Assembly: GCF_017603825.1 (NCBI RefSeq)
Contig: NZ_CP072014.1
Location: 1,550,001-1,614,000, forward strand
Source of the DNA: Arthrobacter crystallopoietes
Lineage (GTDB): Bacteria > Actinomycetota > Actinomycetes > Actinomycetales > Micrococcaceae
DNA: 64,000 nt
Direction of reading: 5' to 3'
Shown here in pieces: positions 8,080 through 16,750 of the stretch (positions are counted from its first letter, which is position 1; the number at the start of each line of letters is the position of its first letter). Position numbers and translations under genes: made by a program. The notes under the pieces are model-generated. The model did no database searches and was not told where the DNA came from. It saw only the letters and a list, made by a program, of their open reading frames with translations.

Positions 8080-9225
8080 ATGCGGCTGCATTTCGAGACA
8101 GAGCCAACAGCAAACGGCACACCTGCAGACAGCGGTGGCAGCGGGGCCGGCAGCGCCTTGGAACACAGCCGCAACGTAAGGCGGACCGGGGCAGCGGCCG
8201 CGGTCGCCGCCGTCGTCCTCCTGGCCGGTTGCACCGCAACGGAACAGGAGCCGGGCACACAGACGGAGGGCGCAGTCTCATCCCCGGCAGCAGGGGAGGC
8301 GCTCGAACAAGGCGGCAGCGAAGGCGTTTCCATTCCGGACATCGTTGCCAGCGTGGAGCCATCAGTTGTGACCATCTTTACCGAGAGAGGTGGTCTGGGC
8401 AGTGGCGTTATTTACAGTGCGGACGGCCTGATCCTGACGAACGAACATGTGGTCCGCGGAGCGGATGGGGTTGAGGTTGGTTTTGCCGATGGCAAGCGCG
8501 AGGCCGGTACCGTGGTGGCGGAGGACCCGGTGACGGATCTGGCCCTGGTCCGGGTGGAGCGGACCGGGCTGCCCGCGGCGGAATTCGAGCCGTCGCTGCC
8601 CAGGGTAGGGGAGCTGGCGGTGGTGATCGGCAGTCCGCTCGGCTTCGCGAACACGGCGACGGCGGGGATCATTTCGGGGCTGCACCGCGAAATTCCGGGC
8701 TCGGCTTCCAACAGCCAATCGCTGGTGGACCTGATTCAGACCGATGCCCCGATCAGCCCGGGCAACTCGGGCGGGGCCGTGGTCAACAGCGAGGGGAAAG
8801 TCATCGGCATCAGCGAGGCCTACATTCCGCCGCAGGCGGGGGCCGTAGCGCTGGGCTTCGCGATTCCGGCGGCGACTGCGACCGAGGTTGCCGAACAACT
8901 GCGCGAGGACGGCAGCGCCGAGCACGCCTTCATGGGGCTGGGGCCTGCGGCCATCACGCCCCAGATCGCAGAGCAGCTTGGCCTGCCGGATACTCGGGGC
9001 GCCCTGGTGCTGTCCGTTGTGGACGGTGGTCCGGCCGCGGAGGCCGGACTGGAGCCCGGCGACGTGATCGTGGGGCTGGGCGGCGAAGAGATCCAGACGC
9101 CCGAGGACCTGCTTGCGGCCTTGCGCGCCCATGCACCGGGGGACGACGTGGAGGTGGAGATCAGCCGGGGCGGTAAAGCCAGCCAGATAACGGTCACGCT
9201 CACGGACCGCCCCTCCGCCGAATAA
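8080..9225 (+). CDS. HtrA/DegP-like trypsin-fold serine protease with PDZ domain, lipoprotein
   Basis: A 381-aa envelope protease. A hydrophobic stretch ends in the lipobox-like LLAGC with Cys51, after an unusually long 35-residue charged N-terminus. The trypsin-like domain carries H123 (LTNEHVV), D153 (DLALVRV) and S230 (PGNSGGAV). The C-terminus is a PDZ domain (about 285-375; GALVLSVVDGGPAAEAGLEPGDVI cut to its key residues A-EAGL-PGD). Likely role: quality control or regulated cleavage outside the membrane. ATG at 8080 is preceded by AAGGAG; an earlier in-frame TTG (8020) is not. Confidence 0.9.
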   Translation: MRLHFETEPTANGTPADSGGSGAGSALEHSRNVRRTGAAAAVAAVVLLAGCTATEQEPGTQTEGAVSSPAAGEALEQGGSEGVSIPDIVASVEPSVVTIFTERGGLGSGVIYSADGLILTNEHVVRGADGVEVGFADGKREAGTVVAEDPVTDLALVRVERTGLPAAEFEPSLPRVGELAVVIGSPLGFANTATAGIISGLHREIPGSASNSQSLVDLIQTDAPISPGNSGGAVVNSEGKVIGISEAYIPPQAGAVALGFAIPAATATEVAEQLREDGSAEHAFMGLGPAAITPQIAEQLGLPDTRGALVLSVVDGGPAAEAGLEPGDVIVGLGGEEIQTPEDLLAALRAHAPGDDVEVEISRGGKASQITVTLTDRPSAE

Positions 9226-9269
9226 GGGCGATGCCGCAGCCGCCGGAATAGAACAGGCTGCTGGCTGTT

Positions 9270-10289
9270 ATGACTGGTGTGCCACTAATCAAGACCCCCG
9301 TCTCCATTCTCGACCGTGCCAACTCCCGCTCCGGAGGTACCGAGGCGGAGGCCTTGAGGGCGACGGTGAACCGGGCGCGCCGGGCGGAGGAACTGGGGTA
9401 CCACCGGTTCTGGGTGGCCGAACACCATGGTGTCCCGGGGATTGCCGGTTCGGCACCTACGGTCCTGATGGGGATCGTTGCCGCGCAGACGGAGCGGATC
9501 CGGGTGGGATCAGGCGGCGTGATGCTGCCTAACCACCAGCCGCTGGTGGTCGCAGAACAGACCGCGACGCTGCAGGCGCTCTTCCCCGGCCGGATTGATC
9601 TTGGCGTGGGCCGCTCCGTCGGGTTCACTCCCGCTGTCCGGCAGGCGCTGCGCCAGGACAAGGACGGCGCGGACCGCTTTGAGACGGATCTGGTCGAGTT
9701 GCTGGGGTTCCTGACCGGGGAGTCCGCCATCACCTCCCGACCGTACGACGGCGGTGCTACGCCGCCCTTCGTGCTGGCCACCGGTCAAGGTGCCGACATC
9801 GCTGCCAAGGCGGGGCTCGCCGTCGTTGTTGGTGGTCCTGCCTACACCGGACGGACGGGCATGCCGGCTGCGCTGGCCCGGTACCGCCGGAACTTCCGCC
9901 CCTCGCGGTGGTATCCGGAACCGTACGTGATCGTTTCGGGCAATGTCGCCGTCGCGGGGACGGTCGGGCAGGCGCGAGAACTCCTCCTGCCCGAGGCCTG
10001 GGCGCTGGCTCAGTCCCGCACGCGCGGCGAGTTCCCGCCGTTGGAGCCGGTGGAAAGTCTCCTCCAGCGCCAACTGACAGGGCGGCAGCAGAAGCTGATC
10101 GATGAAAGCCTTGCCTCGTCGATCTTCGGCACTCCTGGAGAGGTCGCGGAGCAGCTCGCCCGCCTGCTCGGAGCCACCGGCGCCAACGAGTTCATGGTCA
10201 CCGGGAACACCTTCGATTCAGCCGCGCTCGCCGACTCGGATGACAGGCTGGCCGAACTGATGGGGCTGCCCAGCCGCAGCCCCGCTTAA
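9270..10289 (+). CDS. LLM-class flavin-dependent oxidoreductase (MsnO8-like subgroup)
   Basis: A 339-aa bacterial-luciferase-like TIM-barrel protein. Motifs are RRAEELGYHRFWVAEHHG near the N-terminus, RIRVGSGGVMLPNHQPLVVA and LFPGRIDLGVGRSVGFTP, as in the single-chain LLM group annotated MsnO8. It uses FMNH2 or F420H2 on an unknown substrate. It is 44 bp downstream of the protease gene on the same strand, but no functional tie is evident. Confidence 0.87.
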   Translation: MTGVPLIKTPVSILDRANSRSGGTEAEALRATVNRARRAEELGYHRFWVAEHHGVPGIAGSAPTVLMGIVAAQTERIRVGSGGVMLPNHQPLVVAEQTATLQALFPGRIDLGVGRSVGFTPAVRQALRQDKDGADRFETDLVELLGFLTGESAITSRPYDGGATPPFVLATGQGADIAAKAGLAVVVGGPAYTGRTGMPAALARYRRNFRPSRWYPEPYVIVSGNVAVAGTVGQARELLLPEAWALAQSRTRGEFPPLEPVESLLQRQLTGRQQKLIDESLASSIFGTPGEVAEQLARLLGATGANEFMVTGNTFDSAALADSDDRLAELMGLPSRSPA

Positions 10290-10310
10290 GCAGGCCGCCA
10301 CGGCCAGGGC

Positions 10311-11111
10311 TTAGACGCCGCGCTGGCGGCCGCCGAAGTCGTCGGCGATACGTTCCGCTGCCGCTTGCAGCCGGGGCAGGATTGTTTCGGCGATGGTCTC
10401 CTCCGGGCCGCGGTGGGTCTGCAGCGAGACATTGAGCGCGGCGATCAGGTCGCCGCCGCGTCGGACCGGAACCGCCAGCCCGCGCAGGCCGTCGTCGAGC
10501 TCCCGGGAGACCAAGGACCAACCGCGCTCGGCCGTGCGTTCCACCTCTTCCCGAAGCTCGGCGATACTGCTGATGGTGTGCTGGGTGTACTGGGTGATCT
10601 CGATGCCGTCGAAGAACGCTTCGCGGCTTGCTCGCGGCAGTCCGGCGACGAGTACACGGCCCATCGAAGTAGCCCAGGCCGGGAACCGGGTTCCCACGTT
10701 GACGGATACCCTGAGCATCCGCGGTGCCAGCACCCGGGAAATGTAAACCACATCAGTGCCGTCCAGGATGCACAGCGATGCCGTCTCATTCAGGTCCACG
10801 GCGAGTTGCTTCAGGTGCGGTTCGGCGATTTGCGGCAGGGTCAGGCTGGAGAGGAAGGTAGCGCCGATGTCCAGCGCGCGCGGGGTCAGCTCAAAGACAC
10901 TGCCGTCGTTGCGCAGGTAGCCCAAGTCGGTCAGCGTCAGCAGGAAGCGACGGGCTGCGGCGCGGCTGAGGTCTGCCTTCGCGGCGGCCCTGGTGATGGT
11001 CAGGCGCGGTTCGTCGGCGCTGAATGCCAGCAGGACTGCGAGGGTTTTCTCCGCCGACTTGACCCAATAGGCAGGGGTCTGATCGCTGACGGCTTCGTCG
11101 AGCTGTTCCAT
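10311..11111 (-). CDS. IclR-family transcriptional regulator of the shikimate locus
   Basis: A 266-aa regulator with an N-terminal winged helix (about 15-80: LLAFSADEPRLTITRAAAKA, RFLLTLTDLGYL) and a C-terminal IclR effector domain (ASLCILDGTDVVYISRV, FPAWATSMGRVLVAGLP, RGLAVPVRRGGDLIAALNVS). It is the last gene of the leftward operon aroE-like, dehydroshikimate dehydratase, iclR; the gap to the dehydratase stop is 35 bp. It probably controls this operon and the divergent permease through the repeated element at 13925 and 14075. IclR proteins of aromatic-acid loci (PcaR, PobR, PcaU) usually respond to the substrate and often activate. ATG 11111 was preferred to TTG 11135. Confidence 0.9.
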   Translation of the reverse strand: MEQLDEAVSDQTPAYWVKSAEKTLAVLLAFSADEPRLTITRAAAKADLSRAAARRFLLTLTDLGYLRNDGSVFELTPRALDIGATFLSSLTLPQIAEPHLKQLAVDLNETASLCILDGTDVVYISRVLAPRMLRVSVNVGTRFPAWATSMGRVLVAGLPRASREAFFDGIEITQYTQHTISSIAELREEVERTAERGWSLVSRELDDGLRGLAVPVRRGGDLIAALNVSLQTHRGPEETIAETILPRLQAAAERIADDFGGRQRGV

Positions 11112-11146
11112 GGTCCTAACTTTCCTTGCGGGCAATCCCAGTGATT

Positions 11147-13003
11147 CTAGCCGTGTTTGCTCAGCAAGTACTGAGCGGAGAGGCGGACCGGGGCGTTCGG
11201 TGCGCCGTAACCGTCGTAGCTGCTGCGGCGTTCGACTACTTCGAAGAAGACGCTTCCCACAGTGGCTGTGTAGAAGTGCAGGAACTCGCCCTGGTCGTCC
11301 CGGTCGTAGAGCAGGTTCAGTTCCTGCAGCGTGGCCAGCAGTTCCGGCGCGAGCCGGAAGCGCGCCTGCAGATCCGCATAGTAGTTGGCCGGAATCTTCA
11401 GGAACTCAAGCCCGCTGGCTACGGCGTTGCGGGCCAAGGCGATAAGGTCGGCGCAGGCGAAGGCGATGTGCTGCGGGTAGGCCGACTCTGCCGACGGGCC
11501 CGCCTGTTCCATCACCAGCGGGGCGATATTCAGGGCGAGGCGGACATTGCCGTCCTCGGTGCGCATGACCTGGCTGCGCACCAGGCCTACCGGGCTGGGG
11601 ACCTCGGTGGACGGCCGCGGGGCCAGCGACAGGGTGCTTTCGTAGAAGAGGACGCTTTCGTCGAAGTGCTGCCAGGGCTGGGCCAAGTTGACGTGGTCGA
11701 TATGTGTGATCAGGTCCTGGTGCGACCGCTTGGCGCCGTCGGTGGCGAATTCGTCCGTCCAGGCTGCCGTTCCGTCCGGCGTCGCCTCGCAGAGGAAGAT
11801 CTCCGTGGAGTCCGGTGCCTTGACCGCCTGGAGCACGGCTTCATTGGCCTGGCTCTGGCGCGGCACGGCGGTGGCCTTCAGCTGCAGGGCGCGGGATGCG
11901 GCGACCAGCGGGTCTTCGACGTCGAAAGCCAGTGCCGCGATGGTCGGCTCGAGCCCACGGGCCTGCTGCTCGTTGATAATGATCCGGGCCTGTCCCTGCG
12001 TGTACAGCTGCACCGGCTTGGTGCGGTGCCGGCCCCGGAACGTGAAGCCGAGCTGCGAGAGCAGTTGCTGGACGTGCTCCGTGTTCTCCGCTTTGACCTC
12101 GGCGAAATTGAAGCCGGTGGGTTCGGCGACTTGCGGCAGGGTGGCCAGCTGCATCGGGAAGCGGGCGTCCGGGCCGTCGGTTTCGAGCAGATGGACCGAG
12201 GTGCGTTCCTCGAGCCAGATCAGCGAACGCATGGCATCGACGGCTGTGCGTTCCTCGTCGGCCTGTCGGAAGACGTCATTGAAGATCTCCAGGGACACCG
12301 GACCGTTGTAGCCGCTGCGCACCAGGTGGCCCATGAACTTGTCCAGTTCCCAGGCACCCTCGCCGGGGAAGACCCGGTAGTGCCGGCTCCAGGACAGGAT
12401 GTCCATGCTCAATAGCGGCGCATCGGCCAGCTGGACGAAAAAGATCTTCTCCGCTGGGATCTTTTCGATGCCGGCCGGATTCCAGCCACGGGAGAGGATG
12501 TGGAAGCTGTCCAGGCAAGTGCCGATGTTCGGGTGGTCCGCCAGGTCCACGATCCGCATGGCGTGTTCGAAATCGTTGACGAACGTACCCCAGGCCAGTG
12601 CCTCGTAGGCGATGCGGATGCCGTAACGGGCGGCGAGGTCGCCGAGCCGACGGAGCTGGGCAGTGGCGAGCTCGTCGTCGTCGATCGTGGCGGTACCGAC
12701 ATTGCTGCAGAGCAGCATTAGGTCCATCCCGAGGCTGCGCATCAGGCGGAACTTCGCCTCGGCGCGGTAGAGGTTCTCCGCCAGCAGCTCTTCGGGCACG
12801 CCCTCGAAATCCCGGAACGGCTGGTACAGGTCCAGGCTGAGGCCGAGCCGGGCAGCCAGGGCCCGGATTTCCTCGGGGCTGTGCGGGGAGACCAACAGGT
12901 CCTGTTCGAAGATTTCAATGCCGTCGAAGCCCGCGTTGGCGCAGGCGTGCATTTTCTCTTCGAGCGTTCCGCTCAGGCAAACGGTGGCAATGGAAGTGCG
13001 CAA
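11147..13003 (-). CDS. 3-dehydroshikimate dehydratase, two-domain type (DSD plus HPPD-like; QsuB-like)
   Basis: A 618-aa enzyme that converts 3-dehydroshikimate to protocatechuate. The N-terminal TIM barrel (about 1-280) has the expected metal ligands Glu (IAYEALAWG), Asp (IGTCLDSFH), Gln (FFVQLADAP) and Glu (VSLEIFND). The C-terminal half (about 300-618) is a vicinal-oxygen-chelate fold related to 4-hydroxyphenylpyruvate dioxygenase, with His (ITHIDHVNLA), His (PQHIAFACAD) and Glu (VFFEVVERR). The layout and length fit Corynebacterium QsuB as I recall it. The start is TTG at 13003 (RTSIATVCLSGTLEEKM follows) with AAAGG upstream; the frame is open further upstream but that part reads as antisense of the neighbour. 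It lies 31 bp after the dehydrogenase gene. Confidence 0.93.
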   Translation of the reverse strand: MRTSIATVCLSGTLEEKMHACANAGFDGIEIFEQDLLVSPHSPEEIRALAARLGLSLDLYQPFRDFEGVPEELLAENLYRAEAKFRLMRSLGMDLMLLCSNVGTATIDDDELATAQLRRLGDLAARYGIRIAYEALAWGTFVNDFEHAMRIVDLADHPNIGTCLDSFHILSRGWNPAGIEKIPAEKIFFVQLADAPLLSMDILSWSRHYRVFPGEGAWELDKFMGHLVRSGYNGPVSLEIFNDVFRQADEERTAVDAMRSLIWLEERTSVHLLETDGPDARFPMQLATLPQVAEPTGFNFAEVKAENTEHVQQLLSQLGFTFRGRHRTKPVQLYTQGQARIIINEQQARGLEPTIAALAFDVEDPLVAASRALQLKATAVPRQSQANEAVLQAVKAPDSTEIFLCEATPDGTAAWTDEFATDGAKRSHQDLITHIDHVNLAQPWQHFDESVLFYESTLSLAPRPSTEVPSPVGLVRSQVMRTEDGNVRLALNIAPLVMEQAGPSAESAYPQHIAFACADLIALARNAVASGLEFLKIPANYYADLQARFRLAPELLATLQELNLLYDRDDQGEFLHFYTATVGSVFFEVVERRSSYDGYGAPNAPVRLSAQYLLSKHG

Positions 13004-13034
13004 CAGGGGACCTTTCGAAGGCAGTGAAGGAATG

Positions 13035-13907
13035 CTAGAGGCCTTGGGCCAGGAGCTCGAGGAAGTGTCCGCGCATGCGGGCCGGATCCGGCTCCAGCCC
13101 CGTGATGTAGCGGAAAGCGTCGACGGCCTGGCCGACGGCCATGTGCCCGCCATCGAGCACGCGGCAGCCCTTGGCCGCGGCGGTCTTGATCAATTCGGTC
13201 TCCACCGGCCGGTAGATGACGTCGGCTACCCAGTGCCGCGGCTCAAGCAGCTCCGTGTCCAACGGCAGCCCCGGGTGGTTGTACATGCCCACCGGGGTGG
13301 CGTTGAGGAGACCGTCAGCGTCGGCGAGGACGGCGGGGAGGTCTTCCATTCGCGCGGCGGCGACCTGCTGCTGGGGGAAGAGTCCGGCCAACGCGGCGGC
13401 ACGTTCGGCGGAGCGCGCCGGGTCAAGATCCAGCAGCGTCAGTTTCCGTGCACCCTTCTTGAGCAGGGCGTAAGCGACGGCGGAACCGGCGCCTCCGGTG
13501 CCCAACTGCACCACCGAACCGAGTTCCGCGTCCGGAAGCCCGTTGTCCATGCCCATGCTGAAACCGGAAAAATCCGTGTTGTGGCCGAGGAACTTGCCAT
13601 CCCGGATCAGGACGGTGTTGACGGCGCCGAGCCGGCGGGCGTCATCGGAAATCTCATCCAAGTGTTCCATCACCAGCTGTTTGCAGGGGTGCGTGATGTT
13701 GAAGGCGTTGTAGCCGAGCTCGCGGCCCTGGCGCAGCAGTTCGCCGACGTCTTCACCCGGACGGCCGAGCGATGTCAGATCAATGGGCCGGTACAGGTAG
13801 CGGATGCCGTGGTGGTCGGCCTCGCGTTCGTGCATGGGCGGCGTCAACGACACCGTGATCCCGTCGCCGATCAGACCGACTAAATAGGACTCCGACACCG
13901 TGCTCAT
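13035..13907 (-). CDS. Shikimate/quinate dehydrogenase, catabolic type
   Basis: A 290-aa AroE-fold oxidoreductase. Substrate and catalytic residues are seen in ITVSLTPPMHE, NITHPCKQ (catalytic Lys) and HNTDFSGF (Asp). The nucleotide-binding loop is LGTGGAGSAVAYAL, and the cofactor-choice loop LLDLDPARS carries an acidic residue, which favours NAD+. SLTP in place of the biosynthetic SLSP agrees with quinate/shikimate dehydrogenases. As first gene of the operon it would oxidise shikimate to 3-dehydroshikimate for the next enzyme. ATG 13907 has GGAAGGAA upstream. Confidence 0.9.
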   Translation of the reverse strand: MSTVSESYLVGLIGDGITVSLTPPMHEREADHHGIRYLYRPIDLTSLGRPGEDVGELLRQGRELGYNAFNITHPCKQLVMEHLDEISDDARRLGAVNTVLIRDGKFLGHNTDFSGFSMGMDNGLPDAELGSVVQLGTGGAGSAVAYALLKKGARKLTLLDLDPARSAERAAALAGLFPQQQVAAARMEDLPAVLADADGLLNATPVGMYNHPGLPLDTELLEPRHWVADVIYRPVETELIKTAAAKGCRVLDGGHMAVGQAVDAFRYITGLEPDPARMRGHFLELLAQGL

Positions 13908-13924
13908 GCGCGTTCCTTCCCTCG

Positions 13925-13961
13925 TTCGATTTCTGCACAATTGTACGCATATCGCACAAGG
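13925..13961. promoter_or_regulatory. Operator-like element, copy 1 (shikimate locus)
   Basis: It begins TTCGATTT and continues TGCACA, GTACGCA and CGCACAA. The same arrangement recurs at 14075-14111. It lies 17 bp upstream of the dehydrogenase start, so it overlaps its leader or promoter. Probable binding site of the IclR regulator at 10311; inference. Confidence 0.6.
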
Positions 13962-14074
13962 CTTGAAAAGACCCGTCGGTCGGAGTAGGTCGGAGCTTGA
14001 TGGGGGCCGCAGATGTTAGCGATGGGACGTGTCCTTGCGCACGCCCTGTGAGGTGGGCTACCTTTTAACAATCG

Positions 14075-14111
14075 TTCGATTTGTGCACACTAGTGCGCAA
14101 TGCGCACAAAT
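14075..14111. promoter_or_regulatory. Operator-like element, copy 2 (shikimate locus)
   Basis: The stronger copy. ATTTGTGCAC (14079-14088) and GCGCACAAAT (14102-14111) form an inverted repeat with one mismatch, preceded by TTCG. It begins exactly 150 bp after copy 1 and 75 bp before the permease start. Likely the IclR site for the permease promoter; inference. Confidence 0.65.
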
Positions 14112-14185
14112 AGGTTAGGCGGGACACTCCGCCTCAGGCCGCTTTCCCTGCCCCCACATCCCGCAGCAGTTGCAAGGAGCACTTC

Positions 14186-15517
14186 ATGACCGCCGTTCAC
14201 CAAGAGGATGAGGCCTTCGCCCATCACGGCAAGACGCCGAAGCGGGCTGCCATCGCCAGCTTTATGGGCAGCGCCGTCGAGTACTACGACTTCTTTATTT
14301 TCGGCTCCGCCGCGGCCCTGATCTTCCCGCACGTGTTCTTCCCGGATGAAAGTGCGCAGGCCGGCATCATGTCGCTGGCCACCTTCGGCTTCGCCTACAT
14401 CGCCCGCCCGGTCGGCGCCATCTTCGTGGGCCATTTCGGCGACCGGATCGGCCGCCAGAAGGTGCTGATGTTCACGCTCGTGCTGATGGGCGCCTCTACG
14501 TTCATCATCGGCTGTATTCCGGACTTCCAGACCATCGGCTGGTGGGCTCCCGCCATCCTGGTGCTTTGCCGCCTGATGCAGGGGCTCTCCGCCGCCGGCG
14601 AGCAGGCCGGCGCCAGTTCGCTGACGCTGGAGCACGCTCCGGACAACCGCCGCTCCTTCTTCACCTCCTGGACTCTGACCGGTACCCAGGGCGGGCAGAT
14701 CCTCGCGGCCCTGGTCTTCATCCCCGTGGTGGCCCTGCCTGACGAGATCAAGTACGGCATCGGCTGGCGCATTCCGTTCTGGCTCAGCGCAATCGTTGTC
14801 ATCGTCACCTACTTCATCCGCCGTTCGCTGCACGAGACCCCCACCTTCGAGGCCGCCAAGGCCAACAACGAAATCGCGAAGCTCCCGGTCGCCGTGCTGC
14901 TGAAGAGCCACTGGCGCGACGTCCTGCGGGTGATCTGCTGCGCGTTCATCGCCGCGGTCTCTACCGTCTACGGCACGCTGGCGATCAAGTACGGCGCCGA
15001 GGTCGGCAGCGTCGACGAAGGCATTACGCTGTGGCTGGTGGTCGCCGGCAACATCGGTGCCCTGTTCACCCAGCCGCTCTTCGGCAAGTTGGCGGACCGG
15101 ATCGGCCGCAAGCCGGTCTTCATCTACGGTGCCGTCGGCAGTGCGGTCTTCATGCCGTTCTATCTGCTCTCGATGGAATCGGGCAACACGCTGCTGCAGT
15201 TCGCCCTGTCCGTGGTGACCTTCTCCTGCGCCTACGCCGCGGCCAACGCCGTCTGGCCCTCGTTCTACGCCGAGATGTTCAGCGCCAAGGTCCGCTTCTC
15301 TGGACTGGCGATCGGCACCCAGTTGGGCTTCCTGATGGCCGGCTTCGCTCCGTCCATCGTGGCGGCCATCGGCGGGATCCAGGAAGGCGGCTGGGTTGCC
15401 ACCAGCGTCTTCACCGCGGTCATCTGTGCCATCGCGGCAATCTCCGCGCTGACCGCCCGGGAAACCTACAGGGTTCCGACCGAAGAGCTCGGCAAACGCA
15501 AGCCGGTAACCGTCTAA
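14186..15517 (+). CDS. Shikimate-type MFS permease (metabolite:H+ symporter family, ShiA-like)
   Basis: A 443-aa twelve-helix transporter. MHS features are KRAAIASFMGSAVEYYDFFI in helix 1, FGFAYIARPVGAIFVGHFGD then RIGRQKVLMFTL, and RLMQGLSAAGEQAGASSL. AAGGAG precedes the ATG. It diverges from the shikimate operon and shares its operator region, so shikimate or quinate is the likely substrate; the family also carries proline/betaine and dicarboxylates. Confidence 0.88.
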   Translation: MTAVHQEDEAFAHHGKTPKRAAIASFMGSAVEYYDFFIFGSAAALIFPHVFFPDESAQAGIMSLATFGFAYIARPVGAIFVGHFGDRIGRQKVLMFTLVLMGASTFIIGCIPDFQTIGWWAPAILVLCRLMQGLSAAGEQAGASSLTLEHAPDNRRSFFTSWTLTGTQGGQILAALVFIPVVALPDEIKYGIGWRIPFWLSAIVVIVTYFIRRSLHETPTFEAAKANNEIAKLPVAVLLKSHWRDVLRVICCAFIAAVSTVYGTLAIKYGAEVGSVDEGITLWLVVAGNIGALFTQPLFGKLADRIGRKPVFIYGAVGSAVFMPFYLLSMESGNTLLQFALSVVTFSCAYAAANAVWPSFYAEMFSAKVRFSGLAIGTQLGFLMAGFAPSIVAAIGGIQEGGWVATSVFTAVICAIAAISALTARETYRVPTEELGKRKPVTV

Positions 15518-15542
15518 GTCCAGCGCAGTAAAAGCCAGCGAA

Positions 15543-15583
15543 CGACGCCGGCGGGAGACTTTCAAAGTCTCCCGCCGGCGTCG
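15543..15583. terminator. Bidirectional hairpin between convergent genes
   Basis: A perfect 20-bp inverted repeat around a single base (15543-15562, C15563, 15564-15583). It sits between the permease (ending 15517) and the LLM gene (ending 15640). No T tract follows on either strand. Confidence 0.65.
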
Positions 15584-15639
15584 TGCTTGGTTGGGCAGTA
15601 GCTCTGGCTGGCCCTGCTGGTTTGGGCTGGTTCGCCGGG

Positions 15640-16680
15640 CTATTCCGCGGCGAGCTGCTCGCGGACGGCGGGGGCAACTTCCTTGCCGTAGAGCTCGATG
15701 CTGCGCATCAGTTTTTCGTGCGGGAGCGTGCCGAGGCTGTACTTCATATCCCAGCGGTCCAGTCCCAGGCCCTTGGCTACCTTGACGATCTTGGTGGCCA
15801 CGGTTTCGGGTGAGCCAACAAACAGGGCGCCGTCCGGGCCGGCCTCCGTCTCGAACTGTCCGCGCGTCATGCGGCTCCAGCCGCGCTCGCGGCCGATGCG
15901 TTCCTGCATATCCACGTAGTGCGGCCACATCTCTTCCTTGGCCTGCTCGTCCGTCGCCGCGATGTAGCCGGGGGAGTGGGCGCCGACGGGCAGCCGGGGC
16001 TGGCCGAACTGGTCCAGGGCCTTGTGGTAGAGCTCCACGAAGGGGGAAAAGTTCATCGGGGCGCCGCCGATAATGGCGAGCATGAGGGGCAAGCGGTAGT
16101 GGGCGGCCCGCACCACGGACTGCGGCGTGCCGCCCACCGCGATCCAGGTGGGGAGGGAGCCCGAGGCCGTCGGCGGGTAGATCGTTTTGTTCTCCAGCGG
16201 GCCCCGCGTCTGCCCCGCCCAAGTGACTGGCTTTTCCTTGCGCAGCTCGGTGAAGAGCTGGAGCTTTTCGTCGAACAGGATGTCGTAGTCGCCCAGATCC
16301 AAGCCGAACAGCGGGAAGGATTCGGTGAAGGAGCCGCGGCCCAAAATCACCTCGGCGCGTCCGTTCGAGACCGCGTCGAGCGTGGAGAAACGCTGGAAGA
16401 CCCGCACCGGATCGTCCGAGGAGAGTACGGTGACGGCTGAACCCAGCCGGATGTTCCTGGTCTGGCCGGCGATGGCTGCCAGGACGACATCCGGTGCGGA
16501 GACGGCGAAGTCCTCGCGGTGGTGTTCGCCGATGCCGATGAAGTCCAGCCCGACTTCGTCCGCCAGCACCGCCTCGGCGACGACATTGCGGATCACTTGA
16601 TCCTGCGGGAGTGGCCTGCCGCCGGCGTCGTAAGTAACGTCCCCGAAGGTGTCCAGACCCAGTTCAATTTTGCGTGCCAC
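15640..16680 (-). CDS. LLM-class flavin-dependent oxidoreductase
   Basis: A 346-aa luciferase-like TIM barrel: VGLDFIGIGEHHREDFAVSA, IRLGSAVTVLSSDDPVRVFQ, EVILGRGSFTESFPLFG and WIAVGGTPQSVVRAA. It is a clear paralogue of the gene at 56165, sharing these blocks with few changes, and more distant from the one at 9270. Substrate unknown. GTG 16680 (VARKIELGLDTFG) has AGGAAGG upstream and is preferred to a start at 16710. Confidence 0.87.
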   Translation of the reverse strand: MARKIELGLDTFGDVTYDAGGRPLPQDQVIRNVVAEAVLADEVGLDFIGIGEHHREDFAVSAPDVVLAAIAGQTRNIRLGSAVTVLSSDDPVRVFQRFSTLDAVSNGRAEVILGRGSFTESFPLFGLDLGDYDILFDEKLQLFTELRKEKPVTWAGQTRGPLENKTIYPPTASGSLPTWIAVGGTPQSVVRAAHYRLPLMLAIIGGAPMNFSPFVELYHKALDQFGQPRLPVGAHSPGYIAATDEQAKEEMWPHYVDMQERIGRERGWSRMTRGQFETEAGPDGALFVGSPETVATKIVKVAKGLGLDRWDMKYSLGTLPHEKLMRSIELYGKEVAPAVREQLAAE

Positions 16681-16750
16681 GCTGCGGGCGCCTTCCTGAA
16701 GAATGATCAATGCGTTTGCATCATTATCGGCAACGGTGGAGCGCGGGATC

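Noticed and set aside
14090-16222. 710-codon open frame on the minus strand across the permease gene
   Set aside because: It is antisense to the permease and in part to the LLM gene, has low-complexity Gly/Arg/Asp-rich sequence and no family motifs; a product of high-GC codon bias.
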